Of a stretch of 10,427 nucleotides of DNA, positions 1 through 6,354 are shown piece by piece. The notes under the pieces are model-generated. The model made no database searches and was not told the origin of the DNA. It was given only the letters and a program-made list of their open reading frames with translations. The position numbers were made by a program, and so were the translations under genes. Source of the DNA: Paludibacteraceae bacterium (lineage in GTDB: Bacteria > Bacteroidota > Bacteroidia > Bacteroidales > Paludibacteraceae); the NCBI GenBank assembly GCA_023227695.1, contig JALNVE010000092.1, forward strand, positions 1 to 10,427. The letters run 5' to 3'. The first letter of the stretch is position 1. Every line of letters starts with the position of its first letter.

Positions 1-111
1 CAAAACATCTTAAACTCGAGACCGAGGAAAAGATTAGGGTATATGACTCCTTTACAAAAATTTAAACAATTGACAAACTTGGATTTAAATGAGGTTGCAT
101 TGTCCGCTTGA
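1..111 (+). mobile_element. IS30-family transposase, C-terminal end (gene starts outside window)
   Basis: Frame 1 is open from the first base to a TGA at 109-111 and encodes the last 36 residues of a protein. It contains LNSRPRKRLGYMTP followed by a short hydrophilic stretch and the ending VALSA. The LNxRPRKxLGYxTP block closely resembles the end of the integrase core in IS30-family DDE transposases, just after the catalytic Glu, and these proteins often end in a VAL-type tail. The catalytic residues and the left inverted repeat lie outside the window. The right inverted repeat should fall within a few dozen bases after 111, but I cannot define it without the other end. Family assignment is by remembered motif, not by search. 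Confidence 0.82.
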
Positions 112-392
112 ATCCAGCTAATATAAGAGAAGCCTATGATTTGGAATGGCAATGGAAAAAAGATGAAAGTTATGAAGATTGGCATGTTAGGCTTTTTATG
201 TTAGAGGAAAATCTTTTTATAGAGATTAATAAATATTTTAAGGTTAAAGAAGAAGATAAAACTCATTTGTATAGATATGGAGGGCTATTAGGGAAGGGAG
301 AAAATCTAATTCCGTTTAAGTTAGGTTGTTTTTGTTATGATAAGAATTTCAAAACCATAGAAGTATTACAACGGGCAGAAATGGCTAAATGA
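112..392 (+). pseudogene. Unrecognised reading frame, probably 5'-truncated by the IS30 insertion
   Basis: The frame is open from 93 to a TGA at 390-392. The only start near the 5' end is a TTG at 108, which overlaps the transposase stop codon (109-111), and the first in-frame ATG is at 198. Because the first codons must lie inside the insertion sequence, the real N-terminus was most likely lost when the element inserted. The remaining ~90 residues are charged and aromatic-rich (EWQWKKDESYEDWHVRLF near the start, YRYGGLLGKGENLIPFKLG in the middle) and read like a folded soluble protein. I see no signal peptide, membrane segment or known motif. It may still be expressed from the TTG or from 198 (about 64 aa). 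Function unknown. Confidence 0.5.
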
Positions 393-424
393 AATTCAAA
401 AATATAAATAAATCATTTTCCCCC

Positions 425-988
425 TTATCCTTTCTCTTTTCCAAACAATTTTCCGAAAACAGCTCCGCAGCATCCGCCTATGATGTGTCCGAAACGGGAT
501 ACATTATCGTCAATTAACACGCCGCTTATGACCTCTTTGCCTACATAGCAGATGAAGACGAGGATGAATGTTATCGGAATCTCTCCTGCCTTGCACATCG
601 TCAGCGATGATAATATGATGCACATAAATACAATCCCGGAGGCTCCAATCAATCCGGTTGAAAGTAGTAGAGCGTTGAGAATGCCTGTTATTAAGGCTGT
701 TGAGAAAATCATTATGATTAGCGTCATCTTTCCATATTTTTCTTCTAAAAGAGGCATGAGTAGTAGTAGGAAGATTGCGTTTCCGAAGAAATGCTCTAAA
801 TTGGCGTGGCAGAAAATATGAGTGAAATAGCCTAAAATAATCATTGGATTATAGGACAACTCGTTGCTGCATCCGAAAATATTGTTGACTAATCCACCTG
901 TCATATAGTTGGCTATGGTGAACACAAACATCAAAGTAAGAAATGTCAGTGTGATAGGTGCGTTGAAGGTAACTTTAATCATGCTCAT
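425..988 (-). CDS. Rhomboid family intramembrane serine protease
   Basis: A 187-residue multi-pass inner-membrane protein expected to cut substrate transmembrane helices within the bilayer. Rhomboid landmarks are present in order: a HANLEHFFGN segment (H61, H66, N70) matching the conserved His/Asn helix that shapes the oxyanion site, GASG at 115-118 with the nucleophile S117, and GHIIGG with catalytic H168 in the last helix. At least five to six hydrophobic segments fit the compact six-helix bacterial core with no extra domains. The Trp-Arg motif often seen in loop 1 is not obvious. The start at 988 is the first of two nearby Met codons (M1, M3), and either could be used. It is transcribed opposite to its right neighbour and converges on the truncated frame at its left. 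Substrate unknown. Confidence 0.9.
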   Translation of the reverse strand: MSMIKVTFNAPITLTFLTLMFVFTIANYMTGGLVNNIFGCSNELSYNPMIILGYFTHIFCHANLEHFFGNAIFLLLLMPLLEEKYGKMTLIIMIFSTALITGILNALLLSTGLIGASGIVFMCIILSSLTMCKAGEIPITFILVFICYVGKEVISGVLIDDNVSRFGHIIGGCCGAVFGKLFGKEKG

Positions 989-1012
989 CTTTGTTTTTCT
1001 TTATTCTTTACG

Positions 1013-1020
1013 CAAACTTA
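1013..1020 (-). promoter_or_regulatory. Candidate -7 element for the rhomboid gene
   Basis: Read on the minus strand this is TAAGTTTG, an exact match to the Bacteroidetes TAnnTTTG -7 consensus, 25 bases ahead of the rhomboid start codon. No clear TTTG-like -33 box is seen at the expected distance. The implied leader is short, around 20 nt. Confidence 0.45.
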
Positions 1021-1035
1021 CTACTTTTTTCTTTA

Positions 1036-1185
1036 ATGGATGACAGAACTTATATTTCTGTTTTTAGTTGACCTAAAATTAAAAGAATTCCTGCTGATTC
1101 ATTGTTTTATCAATATCCTCATGGTTTACCGTTTCATTTATTATCTAATGATGCTTTTTCTATAAAAAAACTAACACTTCGTTGA
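1036..1185 (+). other. Possible decayed small reading frame upstream of the pqqD-like gene
   Basis: ATG at 1036 opens 11 codons (MDDRTYISVFS), then an in-frame TGA at 1069-1071. The same frame then continues open for 37 more codons (including DSLFYQYPHGLPFHLLSNDA) to a TGA at 1183-1185. The downstream stretch reads like real protein, but nothing is recognised and no Shine-Dalgarno is seen. It could be a small gene broken by one nonsense mutation, or chance in AT-rich DNA. Its end overlaps the -33 region of the next promoter. The rest of the 989-1246 spacer shows only promoter-like sites. Confidence 0.2.
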
Positions 1186-1209
1186 ATTAATTAGATTGTT
1201 CTATTTTTG
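1182..1209 (+). promoter_or_regulatory. Promoter of the pqqD/ATP-grasp/decarboxylase operon
   Basis: TATTTTTG at 1202-1209 matches the Bacteroidetes TAnnTTTG -7 element exactly. A TTG at 1182-1184 sits 17 bases upstream as a partial -33 box. Transcription would start near 1216, leaving a leader of about 30 nt before the ATG at 1247. Confidence 0.6.
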
Positions 1210-1246
1210 TTTGTTAATTTCATATATCAAATTGAAGAGATAGCAA

Positions 1247-1492
1247 ATGAAGATAAATGCAAATATTGCGATTAGTCAGTCGGGATATATATTTAATCCG
1301 CAGACAGGCGAGAGTTTTTCCCTTAATCCTATAGGGGTCGAGGTGATTCGTATGTTGCAGGAGGAAAAACCGAAGGAGACCATTGTAGCTTCTATTGTCG
1401 ATCGTTATGACGTGACGGCTTCCGCCTTCGCCTGCGATTTGGATGATTTCGTGAGTTTGCTGAAACAATATGAAATGTTGACAGATGAGTGA
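1247..1492 (+). CDS. PqqD-like small peptide-binding protein
   Basis: An 81-residue cytosolic protein with the layout of the PqqD family (RiPP recognition element fold). A short N-terminal beta region (roughly 4-26, NANIAISQSGYIFNPQTGES) leads into SLNPIGVEVIRML at 25-37, the usual boundary between the beta sheet and the helical part. Two further helices follow (about 42-55 and 59-78), the latter ending in LLKQYEML, which resembles the typical family terminus. PqqD proteins bind peptide substrates and present them to modifying enzymes. Here there is no radical SAM partner; the next gene is an ATP-grasp ligase whose start overlaps this stop by 8 bp, implying translational coupling. It could bind a peptide encoded elsewhere, or act as a partner subunit of the ligase. 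Fold assignment is fairly firm, role inferred. Confidence 0.78.
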   Translation: MKINANIAISQSGYIFNPQTGESFSLNPIGVEVIRMLQEEKPKETIVASIVDRYDVTASAFACDLDDFVSLLKQYEMLTDE

Positions 1493-2558
1493 CGTAAAAC
1501 CATATTATACGATTGCAGTTACTGGACTGAATGCGGTGGACAATCCCGGACCGGGTGTGCCCGTTGTTCGTAGCCTGAAGGAGGCAACCTCCTTCTCGTG
1601 CCGCATTGTGGGGCTTTGCTACGAGCTGATGGAACCGGGTGCGTATATGCATGATCTGGTGGATGTCTGCTATCAGGTGCCTTACCCAAGTGCGGGTACT
1701 GAGGCCCTGCTTTCACGTTTGGATTACATAAACGACAAGGAACATATTGACGTGATCATTCCTAATTTCGATGCGGAGCTTTTCTCCTACATCAAGTTGG
1801 AAAATGAGTTGAGTAAACGTCACATCGCTCTATTTCTCCCTACGTTGGAGCAGTTTGAGGCGCGTCAGAAGTTCAATTTGCATGACTTTGGCAAACGGAT
1901 AGGCCTTGAGGTGCCCCGTAGCATCAACTGCGATACGATGGATGATTTCTTGGGAAAAAGTGACCGTTCGGAGTGGAGCTATCCGCTCGTGGTGAAGGGT
2001 CGGTTTTACGAGGCTTACGTAGTGCATGATGATGGTCAGTTCGTGGCCAACTTTGGCAAAATTGCTGCCCAATGGGGCACGCCTGTTATCGTGCAACAGT
2101 TTGTGGAGGGCTCGGAGTTTAATGTGATCGGATTTGGCTCGGCAGATAGTAAGCTGCTAGCTGCTGTTCCAATGCGTAAGCAGTTCATTACCGATAAGGG
2201 TAAGGCGTGGGCCGGCATCACGGTTTCAGATAGTCGATTGGTGGATATGGCTCGCCGTTTTGTGGAGGCCAGCGGTTGGAGAGGTGGCTTTGAATTGGAG
2301 TTGATGCGTGGCCGCGATGGAAATGCTTATGTGCTGGAGATCAATCCGCGTATTCCTGCATGGGTCTATTTGGCTACGGCTGCCGGACAGAACATTCCGG
2401 AATTGCTGGTGAATGCGGCTTTGGGTAAAGAGGTCAAGGCTTTTGATAAATACGATGTGGGCAAGATGTTTGTCCGCTGTTCGTGGGACATGATTGTGGA
2501 CCAGGAAGAGTTTGGTGCATTCTCCGTTTCTGGAGAGAAGGATAACCGACAAAAATGA
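1485..2558 (+). CDS. ATP-grasp domain ligase (carboxylate-amine/thiol ligase type)
   Basis: A 357-residue soluble enzyme. Residues about 8-120 form a Rossmann-like pre-ATP-grasp domain with a glycine-rich loop (TGLNAVDNPGPG, 13-24) and a DVIIPNFD strand at 89-96. The ATP-grasp fold covers about 125-320. YPLVVKGR (166-173) carries the probable nucleotide-binding K171, QQFVEGSEFNVIG (204-216) is the adenine-contact and lid strand, and FELELMRG plus YVLEINPRIP (282-291) supply the Mg-binding acidic/Asn residues (E270 or E272, E285, N287). The family activates a carboxylate as acyl-phosphate and joins it to an amine or thiol. The layout resembles carbamoyl-phosphate-synthase-like members more than D-Ala-D-Ala ligase. 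It overlaps the pqqD-like gene by 8 bp and lies 7 bp from the decarboxylase. Substrate not identifiable from sequence. Confidence 0.88.
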   Translation: MSDVKPYYTIAVTGLNAVDNPGPGVPVVRSLKEATSFSCRIVGLCYELMEPGAYMHDLVDVCYQVPYPSAGTEALLSRLDYINDKEHIDVIIPNFDAELFSYIKLENELSKRHIALFLPTLEQFEARQKFNLHDFGKRIGLEVPRSINCDTMDDFLGKSDRSEWSYPLVVKGRFYEAYVVHDDGQFVANFGKIAAQWGTPVIVQQFVEGSEFNVIGFGSADSKLLAAVPMRKQFITDKGKAWAGITVSDSRLVDMARRFVEASGWRGGFELELMRGRDGNAYVLEINPRIPAWVYLATAAGQNIPELLVNAALGKEVKAFDKYDVGKMFVRCSWDMIVDQEEFGAFSVSGEKDNRQK

Positions 2559-2565
2559 ATTGAAT

Positions 2566-3921
2566 ATGGATTCTTCAAAGAAAATAAGATATGAGAGGCC
2601 ATTGATAAAACCTATCAATGCCATGATGCCGGGCAAGACGGGCAAAGACACCTATCTCGTGCCTGTACTTGATGTGGATGGCGTGCCTGTCTCCGCGTTG
2701 GTGGAGAAGTACGGCTCGCCGTTATTTGTATTCTCTGAGCGCAAACAGCGTGAAAATATCCAACGTGCCAAACGCTCGTTCACGACCCGTTATCCGAAAG
2801 TTCATTTCGCTTGGTCTTACAAGACTAACTATTTGGACGGTATTTGTAAAATTTTCCATGAAGAGGGCTCTTGGGCGGAGGTGGTCTCCGGCTTTGAGTA
2901 CGACAAGGCCATACGTAATGGAGTGAGTGGAAACCACATTATTTTTAACGGCCCGGCTAAGACGAAGGACGATCTGAAGAAAGCCATCACCAACGGTTCT
3001 TTCATCCATATTGATAACATGGACGAGCTTTATCTCTTGTCCGATTTGTCTGACGAGCTATCCATTAAACCGAAGGTTGCCGTGCGAGTCAATCTTGATA
3101 CTGAAATCAATCAGATTTGGGATCGCTTCGGTTTCAATTACGAGAACGGTCAGGCGTGGGATGTTCTATGCAAAATAGTCCGCATGGATAAGTTTGAGCT
3201 GAAGGGCTTGCATTGTCATATCGGAACCTTTATTCTCACGGCTCATGCTTATGCAGTAGCTGCTGAGAAAATGGCCAATTTGGCTTGTAATGTAAAACAG
3301 AAGTTGGGTGTCAATATAGAATATTTGGATATGGGAGGCGGTTTTGCCTCGAAAAATACATTGAAGGCCTCTTATTTAGGAGGTGCGGATGTCTGTCCTA
3401 GTTTTGACGAATATGCTGAGGCTATTTCGACAGCTATCTATAAGGCTCCGTTCAAAACATCGGATTTGCCGGTTTTGATTTTGGAGACGGGTAGGGCATT
3501 GATTGATGATGCAGCCTGTCTGATTTCGACTGTTTTGTCCAATAAGCGTTCGTCGTCAGGTCGTCGATTCACAATCATAGATGCAGGTGTGAACATGCTC
3601 TTTACCTCGTTCTGGTACGATCATAAGGTGTCGCCTGCACAGCCTTTTTCCAAGTATTACGAAGATGTTACGCTATACGGACCTCTTTGTATGAACATCG
3701 ATGTTATTCGTGAATTTGTGAGTCTGCCTCTTTTAAATCGGGGCGACCATTTAGTTATACATAACGTAGGGGCATACAACGTGTCGCAGTGGATGCAGTT
3801 CATCACGTTGAGGCCATACGTGGTGCAGGTCAGTAGGGAAGGAAAGGTCTCTGTTCTCCGCAAACGGGAGACGATCGAGACGATAGTAAATCAAGAGTCT
3901 TCGACAACGGATAATCTTTAG
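2566..3921 (+). CDS. Fold-type III PLP-dependent decarboxylase, LysA-related
   Basis: A 451-residue cytosolic enzyme of the alanine-racemase/DAP-decarboxylase fold. Visible landmarks, numbered from the ATG at 2566: WSYKTN with the PLP Schiff-base K86; DRFGFN (186-191); GLHCHIGT with H218 stacking on PLP; DMGGGF (255-260) binding the phosphate; ETGRAL (307-312); GPLCMNID with the cross-dimer C375 and D379; and GAYN with Y404. All core residues of a working decarboxylase are present. DAP decarboxylases carry CES-x-D and a GAYG-F-SMSSNYN ending; here the motifs are CMNID and GAYNVSQWMQF, so the substrate is probably not meso-DAP. The frame extends upstream to 2494 inside the ATP-grasp gene, but 2566 gives a normal family length and a 7-bp gap. 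No nearby Shine-Dalgarno is seen. Confidence 0.87.
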   Translation: MDSSKKIRYERPLIKPINAMMPGKTGKDTYLVPVLDVDGVPVSALVEKYGSPLFVFSERKQRENIQRAKRSFTTRYPKVHFAWSYKTNYLDGICKIFHEEGSWAEVVSGFEYDKAIRNGVSGNHIIFNGPAKTKDDLKKAITNGSFIHIDNMDELYLLSDLSDELSIKPKVAVRVNLDTEINQIWDRFGFNYENGQAWDVLCKIVRMDKFELKGLHCHIGTFILTAHAYAVAAEKMANLACNVKQKLGVNIEYLDMGGGFASKNTLKASYLGGADVCPSFDEYAEAISTAIYKAPFKTSDLPVLILETGRALIDDAACLISTVLSNKRSSSGRRFTIIDAGVNMLFTSFWYDHKVSPAQPFSKYYEDVTLYGPLCMNIDVIREFVSLPLLNRGDHLVIHNVGAYNVSQWMQFITLRPYVVQVSREGKVSVLRKRETIETIVNQESSTTDNL

Positions 3922-4015
3922 TCAAAATGATTTTTCTTTTTTGAAGTGATAAAAACGTTGGTCTAAATTATAGTGGCATTCTAAAACGAAATGCATTTCA
4001 TTCATGTGCTGCATC

Positions 4016-4081
4016 CGACCCTAAAGGGGTCGAATATTTGTAGCAAAAAGTTGATCCATTGAACCACGACCAGAAGAGGTC
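4016..4081. repeat. Two related small hairpins in the 264-bp spacer
   Basis: CGACCC (4016-4021) pairs with GGGTCG (4027-4032) around a 5-nt loop. About 50 bp on, GACC (4068-4071) pairs with GGTC (4078-4081) inside the similar context CGACC-N6-GGTC. Each is followed by an A/T-rich ATTTG- or ATTTTA-type tract, so they look like diverged copies of one unit. No poly-T follows either stem, which argues against a simple terminator. This resembles dispersed palindromic intergenic repeats seen in Bacteroidota, from memory and not checked. The spacer 3922-4185 otherwise holds only the promoter-like site near its end and a weak TTCGG/CCGAA inverted pair (4103-4107, 4129-4133). Confidence 0.45.
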
Positions 4082-4153
4082 CTATTTTAAACCACACCAA
4101 GGTTCGGAATAAATCAATTTGGATTCAACCGAATCACATTAGTCTTAATTCCT

Positions 4154-4161
4154 TATTTTTG
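4154..4161 (+). promoter_or_regulatory. Candidate -7 element for the urea-transporter/M23 gene
   Basis: TATTTTTG matches TAnnTTTG exactly and lies 24 bases before the ATG at 4186, so transcription would start near 4168 with a leader of about 18 nt. No good TTTG -33 box is found at the usual spacing (the nearest, at 4118-4121, is too far). A weak AGGA (4178-4181) precedes the start codon. Confidence 0.45.
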
Positions 4162-4185
4162 CAGAACAAATTTGTTTAGGAAATT

Positions 4186-6330
4186 ATGAATGAAGAGATA
4201 AAAGTAGAGTTGAAGTCTTTCGTCAAAAGTATATTGTTGAGTTATGCGGGTATTTTTTTCTCCAAAAGCCAATGGTTTGGGCTCTTTTTGCTTTTGGTTT
4301 CGATGATATATCCCGTAGCGGGTCTTTGCGGCTTGTTGTGCTGTATGTTTGTTAATGCATTGGCCTTCTCTCTGTCTTTGAACCGCGAAAAGGTTGTTTC
4401 TGGAATGTATGGATTTAATGCTGTCTTTACGGGAATAGCATTAGGTTCATTTTTTCCTTATAACAGTAACATGATAGCTTTTCTGTTTGCCGTCTCTATT
4501 CTGGTTCTCTTTTTGGAGGTTTGGATGGATGATGTTTTTGAACGCAGAAATGTGCCGTTCTTGGCATTTCCCTTCCTGATCTGTCTTTGGTGTGTCTTGT
4601 TGGTGGCTCAGCAGAGCGATGATTTTACAGGTTTCACCGGATTGATGGGAGGCGACCGTAGTATTTTACAGTTGGGCGACCTTTCTCTTGCTCCATTGTT
4701 GGAAGATGGATTTTGGTCTTTCCTGCCAACTGTATTTGTAGAATATTTCAAAAGTTTCAGTTTTATTTTCTTCCAGACGAATGTCATGGCTGGTGTTTGT
4801 ATAGCTCTTGCCTTGTTGTTCTATTCGCGAATAGCATTCAGTCTCTCGCTCATTGGCTTTATAGGGGGGTACTATCTTTATGATTTTATTGGGGGAGAGA
4901 TTTACCATTTGCCGATTCTCTATTTTGGTTTCAACTTCATTTTGACATCAATTGCGGTGGGTGGTTATTTTATCATACCTTCGCGTAACTCATACTTGTG
5001 GACTCTTTTGTTGATTCCCGTTCAGTTTATGGTCATTTTGGCATCCTCTCGTCTCTTGTCGTATGTTTATTTGCCAACATTCTCGTTGTCCTTCTGTATG
5101 GTGAGTGTTTTGTTCCTCTACCTTTTGAGGAGAAGAAAATCTTTCACATCGCCAGTGTTGGCTTACTATATGGAGGATAATCCGGAGGCAACTCTCTATT
5201 ATTACGAGTTGAATAAGAACCGTATGGCAACGCTCAATTATTTGAAGATTTATCTTCCGTTTATGGGTGTATGGAAAGTTTCGCAAGGCCATGATGGACA
5301 GTACACGCATAAGAAGGCTTGGAAACAGGCTTGGGACTTTGTGGTTGAGGATTCGGATAACCGACAATTCTCGGGAGATGGTACGCATCTTTCTGATTAT
5401 TACTGTTACATGAAACCTGTGATTGCTCCAGCTGATGGAACGGTTGAGGCTGTTTTCGATGGTGTGGATGATAATGAATTAGGTGCCATCAACGATAAAC
5501 AGAATTGGGGAAATTATGTCGTCATAAAGCATGCTGATGGCGTATACTCTGCTTTGTGTCATTTGCAGAAAGACTCTTTTAAATGTCGTGTTGGGCAGAA
5601 ATTGGAACGAGGAGAATTTTTGGCTCTCTGCGGAAATTCCGGTCATTCGCCCTATCCACATCTTCATTTTCAGATACAGACCCAGCCTGAAATGGGCACT
5701 CAGACAATGGATTTCCCAATTGCAACCTACCTTGCGGCTGGTGAGGTAAAAGTCGGTACTTGTCCTCAAGAAGGTGAATCTATATCCAATGTGGAGTCGA
5801 ATGCCCAGCTTTCTTCGTATTACCAATTTGAAGTAGGAGATGAGTTGGTTGTAACTTCCGAAAAATATGGAGAGGAGCGTTGGACGGTATGCCGTGATAT
5901 TTATAATTATACATACATATATTGCGCAAATAAAAAGGCGTACGCATGGTTTGAAAATGACGGTTCGATGTTTTATTTCTTAAAATACAAAGGAACTAAG
6001 TCGTGCAATCTATATCATTTTTTCTGCTCCAATTATAAAGTTCCTTTTGTTGCAGGAGTCTGGTTTGTGAAAGATGCATTCCCTTTGGTTCATCAGCAGA
6101 ATGGTTGGGTCAAATTCTTGCAGGATATTGTAGCGCCGTTTTTTAGTTTTGTGAAAATAGAATATAAAGCTTCTTTAGAGAAAGGAGAACTTCGTTCAAC
6201 ATATACAGATAAGGTAAGTGGAAGAGTAGTGGAAAATGTTCAGTATGAAACTTCTTATTCGAAAAACAGGTTGGCTTTTGTTTCTGTAAAAACTAGAAAA
6301 CAGAGTTGGAAAATATTATTTATAAAATGA
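4186..6330 (+). CDS. Urea-transporter-type membrane domain fused to M23 (LytM-type) zinc peptidase
   Basis: A 714-residue fusion. Residues about 13-314 form a urea-transporter domain of two homologous halves. IFFSKSQWFG (23-32) echoes IFFQTNVMAG (194-203), and the signature GMYGFNAVFTGIALG (73-87) echoes FGFNFILTSIAVGG (247-260). About twelve hydrophobic segments fit ten helices plus two pore helices. After RRRK (315-318) comes a linker and then an M23 peptidase (about 365-520): H375 and D384 (YTH...AWDF), H459 in ALCHLQ, and GNSGHSPYPHLHFQ with H492/H494. All expected Zn and catalytic residues are present, so cleavage of peptidoglycan cross-links or another Gly- or DAP-containing peptide is plausible. 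Residues about 540-714 form an unrecognised beta-rich tail. The membrane part may pass urea or a similar small amide, or may only anchor the enzyme. Confidence 0.88.
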   Translation: MNEEIKVELKSFVKSILLSYAGIFFSKSQWFGLFLLLVSMIYPVAGLCGLLCCMFVNALAFSLSLNREKVVSGMYGFNAVFTGIALGSFFPYNSNMIAFLFAVSILVLFLEVWMDDVFERRNVPFLAFPFLICLWCVLLVAQQSDDFTGFTGLMGGDRSILQLGDLSLAPLLEDGFWSFLPTVFVEYFKSFSFIFFQTNVMAGVCIALALLFYSRIAFSLSLIGFIGGYYLYDFIGGEIYHLPILYFGFNFILTSIAVGGYFIIPSRNSYLWTLLLIPVQFMVILASSRLLSYVYLPTFSLSFCMVSVLFLYLLRRRKSFTSPVLAYYMEDNPEATLYYYELNKNRMATLNYLKIYLPFMGVWKVSQGHDGQYTHKKAWKQAWDFVVEDSDNRQFSGDGTHLSDYYCYMKPVIAPADGTVEAVFDGVDDNELGAINDKQNWGNYVVIKHADGVYSALCHLQKDSFKCRVGQKLERGEFLALCGNSGHSPYPHLHFQIQTQPEMGTQTMDFPIATYLAAGEVKVGTCPQEGESISNVESNAQLSSYYQFEVGDELVVTSEKYGEERWTVCRDIYNYTYIYCANKKAYAWFENDGSMFYFLKYKGTKSCNLYHFFCSNYKVPFVAGVWFVKDAFPLVHQQNGWVKFLQDIVAPFFSFVKIEYKASLEKGELRSTYTDKVSGRVVENVQYETSYSKNRLAFVSVKTRKQSWKILFIK

Positions 6331-6339
6331 AAAAATAAT

Positions 6340-6347
6340 TACATTTG
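6340..6347 (+). promoter_or_regulatory. Weak candidate -7 element after the M23 gene
   Basis: TACATTTG matches TAnnTTTG, ten bases after the M23 fusion gene stops. No -33 box is evident at the right spacing. If real it would give the downstream barrel/TPR pair its own transcript with a leader of about 210 nt. Confidence 0.3.
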
Positions 6348-6354
6348 TGCTTAG

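Noticed and set aside
2494..2565. Upstream extension of the decarboxylase to an ATG at 2494
   Set aside because: It would overlap the ATP-grasp gene by 65 bp and adds a Ser/Arg-rich tail with no family counterpart; 2566 fits the operon spacing better.
2226..2651. Minus-strand 141-codon frame over the ATP-grasp/decarboxylase junction
   Set aside because: It lies antisense to well-supported genes, has no recognisable domain and no promoter-like site, and its sequence does not look protein-like.
1247..3921. Reading the operon as PQQ biosynthesis
   Set aside because: Only the PqqD-like fold is shared; PqqA, PqqB, PqqC and the radical SAM enzyme PqqE are absent here, and an ATP-grasp ligase plus decarboxylase do not belong to that pathway.
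3922..3945. TCAAAA/TTTTGA inverted pair after the decarboxylase gene
   Set aside because: Only A-T pairs plus one G-C, and no following T run; too weak to call a terminator.
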